Assembly: GCA_009829735.1 (NCBI GenBank)
Contig: CM020619.1
Span: forward strand, 12,825,777-12,889,776
Origin: Pyropia yezoensis
Taxonomy: Eukaryota; Rhodophyta; Bangiophyceae; Bangiales; Bangiaceae
Reading direction: 5' to 3'
DNA length: 64,000 nucleotides
The position numbers and the translations under genes were made by a program. Each line of letters begins with the position of its first letter. Position 1 is the first letter of the stretch. This document shows, piece after piece, positions 39,393-50,370 of the stretch. The notes below the pieces were generated by a model. The model was not told the origin of the DNA. It worked only from the letters and a program-made list of their open reading frames with translations, and did no database searches.

Positions 39393-42300
39393 TTAGCAAC
39401 GGGGCCACATATCCGCACCCGGTTCAAGGTTCCAGGGCCACACAGCATAGATGGCCTTGAACGGTTCCAGTAGTACAATGGCCTCCTCCTCCCGCAATGG
39501 GGGTTCGGTCCCAACGCGTTCACAGTACTGGATAACCTTGGCCCTGTCAAACTTGTGGTAAGGTTCCAAGGTATCCTCGGACTGGGCATAACCCCCCCAG
39601 CGTACCAAGAGCCAAAGGTTCCTTTTGTGGTCCTTGTCGTGCCCCAAGAAACGTTCCCAAACAAAAGGGGTGCCAGAGTCCTCGTGGTCCAGGGGTACAA
39701 CCGGTTCTTGCGGACCATGCAACATGGACGTGGAGTCCGTCTGGCCAGAGGGTGTGGGTGCACGGGCCACATGGTCACTACTAACCCTGTCACGGATCCC
39801 TTCAACCAGAACTGTGAACGTGTGCCCATTCGGTCCACGATCTGATAGGGACCCTTGACCCTCTGGTCGAGTTTCTTCCGACTGTCGTCGTTGGTATCCA
39901 CGTACACCCAGTCTCCCACGCGAAGGGAGTCGTTCACAGGCGTAACCCGCATATCGTAACCCCTCTTGTACCGGCGCTGGGCCAGGTCAAGGTTCTTGCG
40001 TACCGTGAAGGCTAGGATCCTCAGGCAGGCCCGTCTCATCTCGCGTACCTGGCGTGCGTTGCCACTGAACTCCTTGGGATATGGGGACCCTGGGAGCCGG
40101 TCCAGTGCAAAGGTACGCACGCGTTCAGGGATAACGATCTCAAACGGGGCCACGCCGGAACACTGTTGTGGCCGTGTGTTGTACGCCACGGTAAGCACGG
40201 AAACCAATTCGTCCCACTGGTCCTGATGGTCCTCAATGTACGGACGTAGCTGGGCCACGATAGTACGGTTAAAGCGTTCCACTTGTCCCTGGGTCTGCGG
40301 ATGGTACGTGGTAGACGTTACGTGTTTGATCCCAAGCATACTGCAGACGCCACGGAAGTCCGTGGACGCCAGCTGGGACCCGTTGTCTGTCAGTAACGTT
40401 TCCGGGGGCCCGTAAGAAGCGACCCATTTATCCAAAAAGGCCGAGGCCACCACTTCCGAGTCCTGACTGCTGATGGGTACCACTCTGGTCAGCTTGGTAA
40501 ACCTCTTCACGATAACCAAAAGGTACTTGTTCCCGTTCACTGCCTCGGTCAAGGGTCCCAACAGGTCAAGGCATACGTCCTCAAAGGGATCCGTGGCGGG
40601 GAACAACTTCAACGGATTGGTACGTCGCCTTCCTTGAACCTTGCCCTTGAAACAAGCGGTACAGTTGGTAACAAAAGCGTGCACGTCAGCCACCATAGTT
40701 TCCCAATCGAAAGTTCGTCTCATACAGGTATACATCCTATTGATCCCTGGGTGTCCCGCGTGGCCTGGTTCATGGTCCAAAGTCAGTAGCTCCTGCTGAA
40801 GTTCCTTGGGGACCACAATCTGAACGGCTCGGTCCAGAGGAGCCAGTCGTACAAGTAACCCTTCAGGTGTTTCCCCGTACCGCGAGTTAGCGTTCCGGAT
40901 CATCTCTTCCTGAAGTTCCTTGCAACGCTTGTCGTTTCCCTGAGCCTTAAGGATCCTGTCAACCGACAACGGTGGGTACCTCTTGTGTGCCTTGAAGTTC
41001 GGGCGGATCCATCCGGTAACAAAGTTGGTCATAGTTAACAGGGAAGGTATCTCCTCAGGTATAGGTCCTCGGTCGTGTCCCGTAGCTTCTAGCCTTGACA
41101 TAAAGTCTGCAGCATGGTGGTGTTGACCAGGACGGGACTCAACGGTATTATTGTACTCGGCTAACCGGAGTCGCCAACGAGCTAGACGTCCATGGGCTCC
41201 GTCCATGTGTAACATCCACTTTAAAGCGGTGTGGTCCGTGCGTACAACGAAGCGTGTCTCCTCGAGGTACGGTCGTAACAGAAGGAGAGCCCAGACAACC
41301 GCGAGGCACTCGCGTTCCGTGGTACTATAGTTCCGTTCCGCTTATGTCAGGACCCTGCTCCAGTAACCCACGGGCTTGTAGGCCCCGTCCTCTTGTTCCT
41401 GTAGCGAAACGCAACCAATCTGGGCAGCGCTCGCGTCGGTATCCACAAGAAACTGGCCCGAGCGTCGCGGAAGCGCCAGGATCGGTGTGTGGGTCAGACG
41501 GTACTTGAGTTCCTCTGACGCGTCCGTCTGAGCCGGAGTAAAAGGAGGCAGAGGGTCGGGTACCTTGGTACTTGTCATAGCCAACAGAGGGCGGGCCACC
41601 TGAGCATAGTCCTTAACAAAGCGACGGTAAACGTTACACATTCCCAAGAAACTGCGTAGGTCCTTCTTGGTTCTCGGCGTCTTGGCTTCTCGTAGCCCGA
41701 CTAGGCTCTTCTCGTTCACGCGGAGCTGTCCCTTGCCGACGATATGGCCAAGGTACTCAACCTCGTCATGAAACAAGAAGCACTTGCTGGCCTTAAGGGA
41801 AACACCGGCCTTAGCGAGTTGCCCAAAGATCTCTTCCAGGTGTTCCAGATGTTCTGCAGGGTTCTTTGAGAAATTAATAATGTCGTCCAGGTACACGAGG
41901 CACGTCTTCCACTTAACCCCGGACAGGATCATGTCGATGGCCCGTTGAAACGTAGCCGGAGCGTTCGTAAGACCAAAGAGGAGCCTGATGTACCGGAAGG
42001 TTCCTTCGTGACACGTGAACGTCGTCTTATCCTGGTCCTCGGCAGCAACAGGGATCTGCCAGTACCCACAGTTCGCGTCCAACATCGAAAACACGGTTGC
42101 TTCTCCCGGAAAGTCGATACAGTCGTCCATCCTCGGTAACGGGTACATGTCCTTATCCGTCACATCGTTCAGTCTGCGGTAGTCAACACAGAACGGCGGG
42201 GTACCATCGGGCTTGGGGACCAAGACGACCGGGAACGACCACTCAGCCTGGGACAGTTCAATGACCCCGAGCTTGGTCTGCTTTTCCACTTCTTCCTTGA

Positions 42301-44157
42301 TCAGGTCCCGATGATGGAGCCCGGTACGGTACGGTTGGGAACGAATAGGCTTGGCCCCGTCCTTCAAAGTGATCCGGTGGGGTGTCACGTCAGTACGTCC
42401 CAGTTGCCCGTCCCAAAGACCCTTGTAGCGTTCCAAAAGTTCACGTACAGCCTGGTGAAGTTCAGGCGGGATCAGCTCGTACGCCACCTTGGGCATCTTG
42501 ACCGGAATTCCGTCTGACGTGTTTCCATTTGTATCCGGCTCGGGTACCGTGGTCCCATCGGATCCCTCAGGGGTCTCGCCCCCCGGTGACGACGCTTGAC
42601 CCGACGCGTTACCTCTCGGAGCATCCCTGGCCCCAACTTGGCGCCGACCCGGGACTGCAACCTGTGGGCACCAGCTGCCAGAACACGCCCGCCGTGTGGT
42701 GATGGTTGGCGGCCGTGGCCCGTGCGCGGCACTGGAATGCGGTGGACTACGCTATTCACACGTGAGAGAGGGATTTCTGATGGGTTTTTGCATACTTGTG
42801 AGGGATTTGATTTGAGAGAATTTGAGCGTGAGATTAGTGAGTGGGAATAGAATTAGTAGTGATAGTGGCCCCCGACCTGACGAGGTTAGACTCGGGTCGG
42901 GGCCACTCGGGGGTATGGGGGGGCTACCTGGCCGACGTGCCGAGGCTCCCCCGAATGCATGTTAAGAGGGACAGCGGGGCGCCCTTGGCCCGCGCCCTCA
43001 GGAAAAGGACAACTGCGCGTTTGCTTTCCTCTTCCCCGTGTGCACTACCGTGCGTATCTGTTTGCTCTGCGAGCAGGCACGTGAGGCAACAGGCATACTA
43101 CTCTCGTAGTTCCCCTTTCTGTGTCACCTGTCCCTTTCCTCCGAGGGATATTGACACGTGTCTGAGAGGATCGAGTTTTATACCACACCTCTCTCAGTTC
43201 CCAGCGTAACAAAAGGGTCGGCCCCCTCACTAGGGGCCGGCAAGTAACCAGTGGGAACCTTGAGCACGGGTCCGTCGTATGGGATAGCGAGGCCGACGGC
43301 GAAGTTCTTGGGCAAGTTGAAGGCCCGGTTCCAGATGTTCATGATGTGGATACGGAAGTCCCGCCGGGTCCGTATGTTAACCAGGCCGCGTTCCAACGCA
43401 GGCGGAGCCCTTTCTTAGCCATCTTGTGCGGTTGTTTATAAAGTAAACAACGTCCATTTGTTCCGCACTTGACGTAGACCGCTTGGAGGGATCGAGGTGC
43501 CAAAGTTACACCCTTAGAGAGGTACAGGGCAGAAGGATCTTGGCGTACGGGGTTACCCTTCACAGGAAAAGCGTTCTGGGTCTTTCCGTCCCACGTTCTC
43601 TTCAGGTACGTCAGGAAACCCAGGTTCTAAAACACAGACTCTGTTCCATGGTAGATCGCCTTAACGTGTTCCTTCTGAAAGTCCATCCCGAGGATCAAAG
43701 GTACCGAGAGGGCCCTGACAACGAGGAACTCGAACTCCATCGGCTTCCCGTTCACAATAACCGATAGTTCCACGATCCCACGGGCCCGTAACAACTGACC
43801 CGAGGCGTCACACACATGCGTCGACTTGGGGGCTCTCGACGCCAGTCGTCGCCACCCGTCAGGGAGGATGTCCTCACGCACCACGCTTGGCCCAGCACCA
43901 GTGTCCAGGATAGCAGTGGTGTTCTTCGGTTCCTCCTTGTCCAATCGAACCAAAGCATTCAAAGCAAAGTTTCTCTTACGCAGTACAAGCAAGGTACCCT
44001 TGAACCCATAGGGCTTCTTCATCCCCATCCGACGTCGGAGCCCAGACTTGGATCGTCGTGCCAGAGAGGGCAAACAGGAACAAGGGGATTTCAAAGTAAT
44101 AGGAGACTCAGAACGCACAGGTATAACGGGGCCCTTGAAGATCATGGAGAACCCCAA
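39393..44157 (-). pseudogene. Element B pol: protease, RT, RNase H, integrase, chromodomain (broken)
   Basis: Reading on the minus strand. Protease (44157-43627) has the catalytic motif LDTGAG. A pol linker is split over frames at 43563-43339 and 43396-43178. Reverse transcriptase and the start of RNase H (42496-41342) have DYRRLN, FGLTNAPATFQRA and the active site CLVYLDD. The rest of RNase H, the integrase zinc finger (HEPGHAGHPG...C-x2-C) and the core (CLDLLGPL, LLTDNGSQL, GQVERFNRT) lie at 41215 to about 39,790. The chromodomain (FVWERFLGH...LLVRWGGY) lies in another phase at 39770-39393. At least four breaks occur, near 43.6-42.5 kb, 41.3 kb and 39.8 kb. The interval 42,500-43,180 holds little recognisable pol and may include an insertion. 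Confidence 0.88.
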
Positions 44158-44222
44158 CGCAGTTGCAAACGAGGAGGTACTATCCCGACGATGGGGAGGG
44201 GACTGTTTCGATCCGCCCCCCG

Positions 44223-45930
44223 TTACTCTTTTCCCGAGGGTCCCGGCTCCTGGGAACCGTCGTTCACTTGGTACGCTTGGTCCGCCTCGTCATCCGAGAG
44301 GTTAATACCTCCACGAAGGGCCTGAACCATAGCAACCCGGATCTGACGATGGGACTGGCGGTCCGCGTTCGGCTTTACATCGGTGCTCTGACTCCGTCCA
44401 CGAGTGGCCGCAAGGAACGAATCCCGGGCCTGGAGAACCGCTTTCCGTTGGACCTCAGACAACATGGAACATTGATGAGCCATGTGAACGGGTTCCCAAC
44501 AAAGGCAACAACGGTACTGGCGTCGACTGTCCATGGTACGTTCTCCCACGAACTGGGGCGTGGGTCCCTTGAACCCAAACACTTGACCCGTCCCGTCCTT
44601 CTGTGTTTCCTTCTCGAGGGGGCCCTTAAGGATCGTAGAGGGGCCCATAGGATTAACAGCCATCAACGGGGACGAGTCCAACGAACGATTGGGCCTCGAT
44701 TCAGTGGGCCTGCGGACGGTTCCAGAGGGGCCAGCCTTGGTCACGGAGGACCCTCGGGCCATCTTGATAACCTCGGTAGCCGCCTTGTTCTTGCCCGCAG
44801 TAAACTGTACCAGCTGCAGGTACGTACGGTCAGGGATATTGTAAACAAATGCGTCCGTACGTAGGCACTCAGAGAGCCCTTGAATCAGCCGCTGTTTCAA
44901 GGTACCTTCGTTGTGGAAGTTACCACATAGTTCCGGCAGACCCCGTAAGCGTACCGCAAAGGCCTCGATACCCTCATCTGGTTCCTTGGCGGCCGGACTG
45001 AACTTATCCTGCGCCAGTGCCAACGCATGGGGTTCAGCGTACGTTTCAAGGAACCAGTTAACAGCCTCGGGGTAGCTCGTGATCGAAGCGCCACCTGACG
45101 CGCTTGAGGAGTCCGGAAGCGCCCGAGTGTACCGCAGTTCCGCGTCCCTAGACACGAAATGAGGAATCGCGTACAGGGCCATGCCCTCGGAAGCCCCATT
45201 ATCGTAACATGCCTTAGCCAGTTTTGCGGAGCCACGTGAACACCTTGCGGGCCTCCTTCCCAGAGAAATTAGGGTACCCAGCAAAAGAGTGTTTCATGTT
45301 ACGAGCAACCACTCCCATCTTGCGTTCATCACGCGTTCCATAGGTCGATTTCTTGTTCTGTAGGCGATATGTACGATAGTCCAGGACCCGCGCAAGACGA
45401 TCATCGGAACACTTGATTACCTGGGGCTCGGTTCGTTGGTTCTGAATGGGTTCCAGGTCCTCCTCGTCGAAGACAGATGAAAATGTGGTACCAGATGAAG
45501 AAGAGGAAGAGGAGCCACTCGAATGATGACGACGCCGGCGACGGCGGAAACGAGAACGATCGGAACGACTGGTATCACGGGACCCACCCTGGCCAGCAGG
45601 ACGCTGGCTCAGGGCCTGGGAAACAGTAGCCGAAATCTCATCTCGAAATGTTTCCAGTGTGAACACAATATCCAGGGACCCAGCAACAGTGGCCGAAGGT
45701 GGAACTCGGGTCCCTGACTCGGAACCCGCGTTCCCACGTAAATCCTGACCCGTTGTAGCCCGGATCCCACCCGGGGGCGCTCTTCCCCGACGAGGAATCA
45801 TTGTCGACCCGCCTCCGCTACGGTTCGACGGACCCGAGGGACCGCCACGGCCACGGCCAGCGGGAGTTACCATCGAATCGTCCGACGGCGCGCCACGGCC
45901 CCGACGGCCCGGAGAGACAGGGTCCGTCAT
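44223..45930 (-). pseudogene. Element B gag (frameshifted)
   Basis: The N-terminal part runs from the ATG at 45930 to a stop at 45214 and is Arg/Gly/Ser-rich at first. The capsid and nucleocapsid part lies in a second phase, 45284-44223, and contains a CCHC zinc knuckle (C-x2-C-x4-H-x4-C, around CLCWEPVHMAHQC). The two parts overlap by 71 bp with a phase change near 45,220. The frameshift falls inside the capsid region rather than at the gag-pol boundary, so it looks like damage and not programmed frameshifting. Confidence 0.8.
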
Positions 45931-46048
45931 GTTGGCCGTGCGGCACTCGACCTGAACCAAATGATCTCGTTACCAGAAACGGAAACCAAGGAAAAAAACG
46001 CCACAGACAAAGAAGAGGGCTGTCCCGATACGGGAGAAGAGTAAAGCC

Positions 46049-46066
46049 TCCCCTGCTGCTCCACCA
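46049..46066 (-). other. Element B primer-binding site
   Basis: On the minus strand TGGTGGAGCAGCAGGGGA, four bases after the 5' LTR. It starts with TGG, the complement of tRNA CCA. The implied tRNA 3' end has an acceptor strand complementary to GGAGCAG and the closing half of a T-stem. It is identical over 18 nt to the site in element C. Confidence 0.8.
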
Positions 46067-46070
46067 GAAA

Positions 46071-46713
46071 TGTAGCGTAATGGGACCCAGATTCCCGGAC
46101 CCAGAAACCACAATCACACACACAGAGGCCACAGTCAGAAGCCCAGCAAGGAACAGGTAAGAGCCCTTGCTGATCCACTCGCCCGCCACGATACGAGGCA
46201 AAGGTCAACAGGACAAAAGCCCGAGGGAGAAGGAACCCAAAGTACTGTTGATTTTACAAGATGGCCCCGGGGAGAACCCCGGAGCACCCCTCAAGAACCT
46301 CCCCCTTGGCCCCTCCAGGGGCCCTGAGCGAGGGCCCCCAGAGGGCGCCCCCAGCGGGCCAAGTGCCAGCAAGGCACCGGCCGCTCACCGGGCCAATACA
46401 CAAAAAGCAAGCGAAATCCCCCCACACACAAATGTCAATCCCCCAAAAAACCCAGTGGGAAAAAGGGTGAAGACACGAAATCACGCAAGGAAAACAAATG
46501 CGAAAAATCAAACAAATAACCCGACGGTCAGTATGCCCCAACCCGGCAAGTCCACCGCTCCGGGTGACCAATCAGGGCACCGGGCGTGTCGCCACTGCCC
46601 CGGGCCACCGATGCAGGGATCCTCGGCCAGCGCGTGGTTCCACGTAACGCTGCCAGCCGGGTCCCAAGTCAGTCTCCCGGGTTCCGACGGTCCGAGGGGC
46701 TCAGAACGCCACA
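46071..46713 (-). repeat. Element B 5' LTR
   Basis: 643 bp, TG...CA boundaries, about 98% identical to the copy at 37112-37755. The right flank CCCTC (46,714-46,718) is the second target-site duplicate. Confidence 0.9.
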
Positions 46714-46747
46714 CCCTCCCCCCCAAACAGAAAAAGGGCAGCATCCT

Positions 46748-47695
46748 TTACATGCTCACCGCGTACACGACCGAGAGAGTCCTCGTGTGAGCTCCAGTAA
46801 GCGTTCTCCACATGCGCCTTCCCCGAAACGGCATGGATGTACTGGGTGTTGCATGACACAGGGTCAATGACAAAAGAAGGCGGGAGAGGTCTCTTGGACC
46901 CTTACCTCCACTGTCGCCCTCGTGTGCTGCGCATGGCCAGTCGCAGACTCCGGCGACGGGACAGCGGCGTGGCTTCCGGGACCGCCGCCTCCTCGACTTG
47001 CTGCCCTGCAGCCTCTCCCGTGACAGCGGCCGCTGTCGCGGTGTGCCAGCTTCGAAGACGAGGTGCATGTCAGGGTACTTACTGACAACGGCCAGGTCCG
47101 CCGGGATACAAACCGCAGACGGCCGTGCACCCGTGCCTGTGACAGTGGGAGCCATTGCTGCGACCACGGAACGCCGCATGGACGCAACGTCTGCGACGGA
47201 AACGAGCGAGACGGCGCGCACGGTAGAATGGGCGTCCTGCCACATTGCGCGAAGGGCCAGCTCGGCAATGGCGACTGACAGCCCTTGAGCCTCGTTGAAA
47301 GCCATCAGAGAGTAGATCAGCCGCATGGGCCCTTGATCGGCTTCCACCGCGTGCGCCGCCAGGCCACAACTCTGCAGCCGCCGACAGACGGCGCGACACG
47401 CAATGAGCAAGGCCGTGGGAACGTGCTCGTAGGCCACCGGCTGCTCCCGAGCCGGAGGGCGCCCGACACTCGCACGGGCAGCCACACAGTACAGGTTTTT
47501 CCACTGGACAGCCACGGCCACCGCTGCTAGGGCCATTCCGCCGTGACTTATTGCCGCGGCGTCCTCGCTGATACGGGGAGCGGCGGCGCCGGGGGCACCC
47601 GTGAGCAAGCCAAAAAAGCGCAAGAAGTCTACAAACACATCGACAGCGAAATAAGCCGTCCCACCATGAAGTCTGTGCGCCGCATGCCCCGGCAT
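46748..47695 (-). CDS. Unknown-family protein, paralogue 2
   Basis: 315 residues from the ATG at 47695. It is the diverged partner of the gene at 35408-36064, alignable without gaps from the initiating Met-Pro for about 195 residues. The last 120 residues (Arg/Ser/Pro-rich) have no counterpart in paralogue 1 and are doubtful: a perfect donor sequence GTAAGT occurs on the minus strand at 47,082-47,077, just where similarity ends, so the true 3' exon may differ. The two paralogues converge, and before element B inserted they were about 1.1 kb apart. The family is not recognised. Confidence 0.55.
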   Translation of the reverse strand: MPGHAAHRLHGGTAYFAVDVFVDFLRFFGLLTGAPGAAAPRISEDAAAISHGGMALAAVAVAVQWKNLYCVAARASVGRPPAREQPVAYEHVPTALLIACRAVCRRLQSCGLAAHAVEADQGPMRLIYSLMAFNEAQGLSVAIAELALRAMWQDAHSTVRAVSLVSVADVASMRRSVVAAMAPTVTGTGARPSAVCIPADLAVVSKYPDMHLVFEAGTPRQRPLSRERLQGSKSRRRRSRKPRRCPVAGVCDWPCAAHEGDSGGKGPRDLSRLLLSLTLCHATPSTSMPFRGRRMWRTLTGAHTRTLSVVYAVSM

Positions 47696-49190
47696 GACGG
47701 CAACGTTCTCCGGGGGGGCTGCTGCTCTCAAAAACCTGTCTCACAGGCGACACACGCACCGCGACCACCACCCGCCGACTTGGCCTCCACTTCGGGAGGC
47801 GGGCGAGTGGGGGAAGGGCAAGGGGCAAGAAAGAGGCCACGCGGCTTTGGGGCGGGGGCGCGGCTCGGGGGCGGCACGCCAGCCGCAGTGCCGGCGCCGT
47901 TGGAAAACCGCGCCGGCCGTGCTGGCGCGATCCGCCTCCCTCCCCCAACAGAGCCGCCGCGCCCGTGCTCTTCTCCCGGCCAAGCCGCCGGTCTACCTCC
48001 CAGGCGCCCTCCCTCCCCCCTCCGCCTATCCTCCCCGCCACACGCAACCCTGGTCACCAACAAAGCCCCGACGACGATCGGGCAAGTCGCATAGGAGGGT
48101 CGTGGTGGTGTGACGGCGTGGGTGAGCGGCGTCCTGACAACGGCGCGTGGTGGCGCGGCTGCACGGTGTGGGGGCGGCGTGCGTGCGGTCCGCATCAATA
48201 CAGACATCGCTGGCAGGGTAGGGGGCCGGAACGAGTGTCGCATCTTGCCAATGCGAGACGTGTCCGCAGTCTCCATGGGCGACCCGACCGCGCTTACAGC
48301 AGTGCCGGACGGCGTCCAAGACCCCTCGAGTAGGCAGGCCACGTGTGCTGCTCAGCGTGTCCACGCACTTTGTAGCGTTGCCAGTCTGGTACAAATGTCG
48401 ACCATTCTCAATGCGATCCTTGGTCTCTGTGTACTGCATGAGATGCACGACCTACCATTTTGTAGAGGAGACTGAGGGGAGTCAGATGGTGTGTTTTTTT
48501 TTCTGAGGCCTCTTGTTCTCTCTCAAGTATGAGGAGAGAATGAAAAAGTACTGTCGGTTATGTGCTCCCTAAAGTCGACCACGTCTTGGGGTGAATGGGG
48601 GCACCCGATCTGCTCACCGTCGCGGGCTGCGGTGCACTGCAAGCGAAATCATTCTTGCTGAGTGTGGCCCGACCACCCCTTTGGTGCCACAAGGGTGCCG
48701 ATTGTCTCCGAGAATAATACACTCTGTAGCAGAGAGAAAAGCACTTCAAAAAGAGAGTTGAGGCTCAGGTCTTGATGCATGACAATGAAAATAACAACGG
48801 CTAAGTGTATCCATTTTTGGAAGGCCTCATGCGCAGGCCATGTTTGCTTTTCTAGTTCTTGACTTGGAAGTAGCAGATAAAAAAAAAAGAAAGTACTTCG
48901 GTCACGAGTCTGCCTCCTGGGGGCCTCCAGGAGAACCTGGTGTGGTCAACGTTTTGGGCTGTGGTCGACATTGCAAACAGGACAGCTACCACGCGTGTTG
49001 AGACCACGCGGCCACGCACTTCGGCCCCCATCGTCGCGCCAACGCCCATGCACTGCGGCCCCCATCGTCATCACCGCCCGCCACCCATCTTCCTCGCTGG
49101 TCCCCCCCCACCACCCCGAGCTCCATCCTTTCGCCATCCCCGCCGGCCAGCTGGGGTCGGCAGGCAGCCGTGGTTTGTCAATGGTGCGCA
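47696..49190. other. No supported gene
   Basis: Upstream of paralogue 2 and left of the minisatellite. A 322-codon minus-strand frame at 47,079-48,047 shadows paralogue 2 and continues upstream as Arg/Pro-rich sequence. Nothing is recognised at 48,050-48,950, which is closer to average composition. Confidence 0.4.
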
Positions 49191-50370
49191 CGAGACCGGC
49201 GCGGGTGGCCGGTTTGCGGATGCGGGCTGGTTCGCGGGCGCTCTCGGCCTGCCGATGGATGGCGGCGGCCCCCTGGGTGCCATTTCGTTGTTCGGCGGAC
49301 CCTGCGGCGTCCGCCCAGCTGCCTTTTGGCCTCCCGGCGGGTCGCCTGGTGCCTTTGGCCGGCCGGCGGGTCGCCGCGGGTGCGCCGCCGTTTCTGGACT
49401 CCTGGGGGGTCGCGCCGGCCGGCTGGGTGCTTCTGGCCGACCGGCGGGTCCCTGAGGTTATGCTGGTGCTGTTGGCCGGCTGGCTGGTCCTTGCACGTCG
49501 CAAAGGGTGCGCGGGTGCGTTTCGCCGGCCGTGGTTCGCGGCGGGTGCTCGGCCGCTTTTGGCTGTCTGGTGGATTCCGGCGCGCGTCCAGGCGTCCTTC
49601 GCCGCCCGCCGGATCGGGACGGTTGCGCGGGTACTTTGAGCTGGCCGGCCGGCGGCACGCCACTGGTGCGCCATCGCTGTTTAGCTGTTCGCCGCGTCGC
49701 GGCGGGGCTTCTGCCAATTTCGGCCGGCGGTCGGGTGGCCGTGGGTGCTCGGCCGCTTATGGCCTTCCGGCTGGTCGCCACAGGTTCTCGGCCATTTTCG
49801 GCTGGCGGCCGGGTGGCCGCGGGTGCTCGCCGGCCTGTGGTCTCTCGTCTGGTCGCCGCGGGTGCGCTGGTGCTTTTTGCTGGCCGTCGGGTAACCGCTG
49901 GTGCCCCACCGCTATTGGACGGCCGTTGGTTCCTGGCGGATCATTCCACGGGTACTTTCTGGGCGGCCGTCTGGTTGCGGCGGGTCGCGGTGCGTGCCTG
50001 GGCGCGCTTCGCCTTCTGGCTGGTCGCGGCGGGTGCTCGGCCTCGCTGTTCTGTCTGGCAGCCTGCCACGGGTGCTCGGCCGCTTCTGGCCTCCCGCCCG
50101 GTCGTAGCGGTTGAGCGGGTGTATCTGGCCACATGGCTGGTCGCCGCGGGTGCCCCGCCGCTTTCAGACAGCCGTGGGGTCCTGTCGGATCATGCCACCG
50201 GTGCGTTTGGCCCGCCGTTGGGTCGTCCCTGGTGCCTCGCCGCGTTCGGCTGGCGGTCGGGTCGCCGCAAGTGCTCGGCCGCTTCTGGCTTCCCGCCCGG
50301 TCGTGGCGGGTGCGCGCGCGTCCTTGGCCTCCCGGCGGGTCGCGGCGGGTGGGCAGGCGTGCTTAGCAGG
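49190..50370. repeat. Degenerate 39-bp minisatellite, about 30 units
   Basis: Units start with GCCGCGGGTGC-like sequence and contain CTCGGCCGCTT and a GG-x-CGGGT/CTGGTC end. Four consecutive units at 49,738-49,893 are each exactly 39 bp but differ from one another at many sites. Since 39 is divisible by three, long frames stay open and encode 13-residue repeats (AAGARPLLASRLV-like) on the plus strand, and Arg/Pro-rich ones on the minus strand. Phase changes between segments of the array argue against a gene. Confidence 0.8.

Larger units (their letters stand above)
37112..46713 (-). mobile_element. Element B: full-length decayed Ty3/gypsy chromovirus
   Basis: 9602 bp bounded by 644- and 643-bp LTRs that differ at about ten positions plus one indel (about 98% identical), with a 5-bp CCCTC target duplication. 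Its sense strand is minus: 5' LTR 46071-46713, primer-binding site 46049-46066, gag, protease, reverse transcriptase, RNase H, integrase, chromodomain (to 39393), then a 1.6-kb tail carrying antisense protein-like sequence, and the 3' LTR 37112-37755. The genes are broken by several frameshifts and stops, so this copy is not autonomous. It inserted between two convergent paralogous host genes. Confidence 0.92.
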
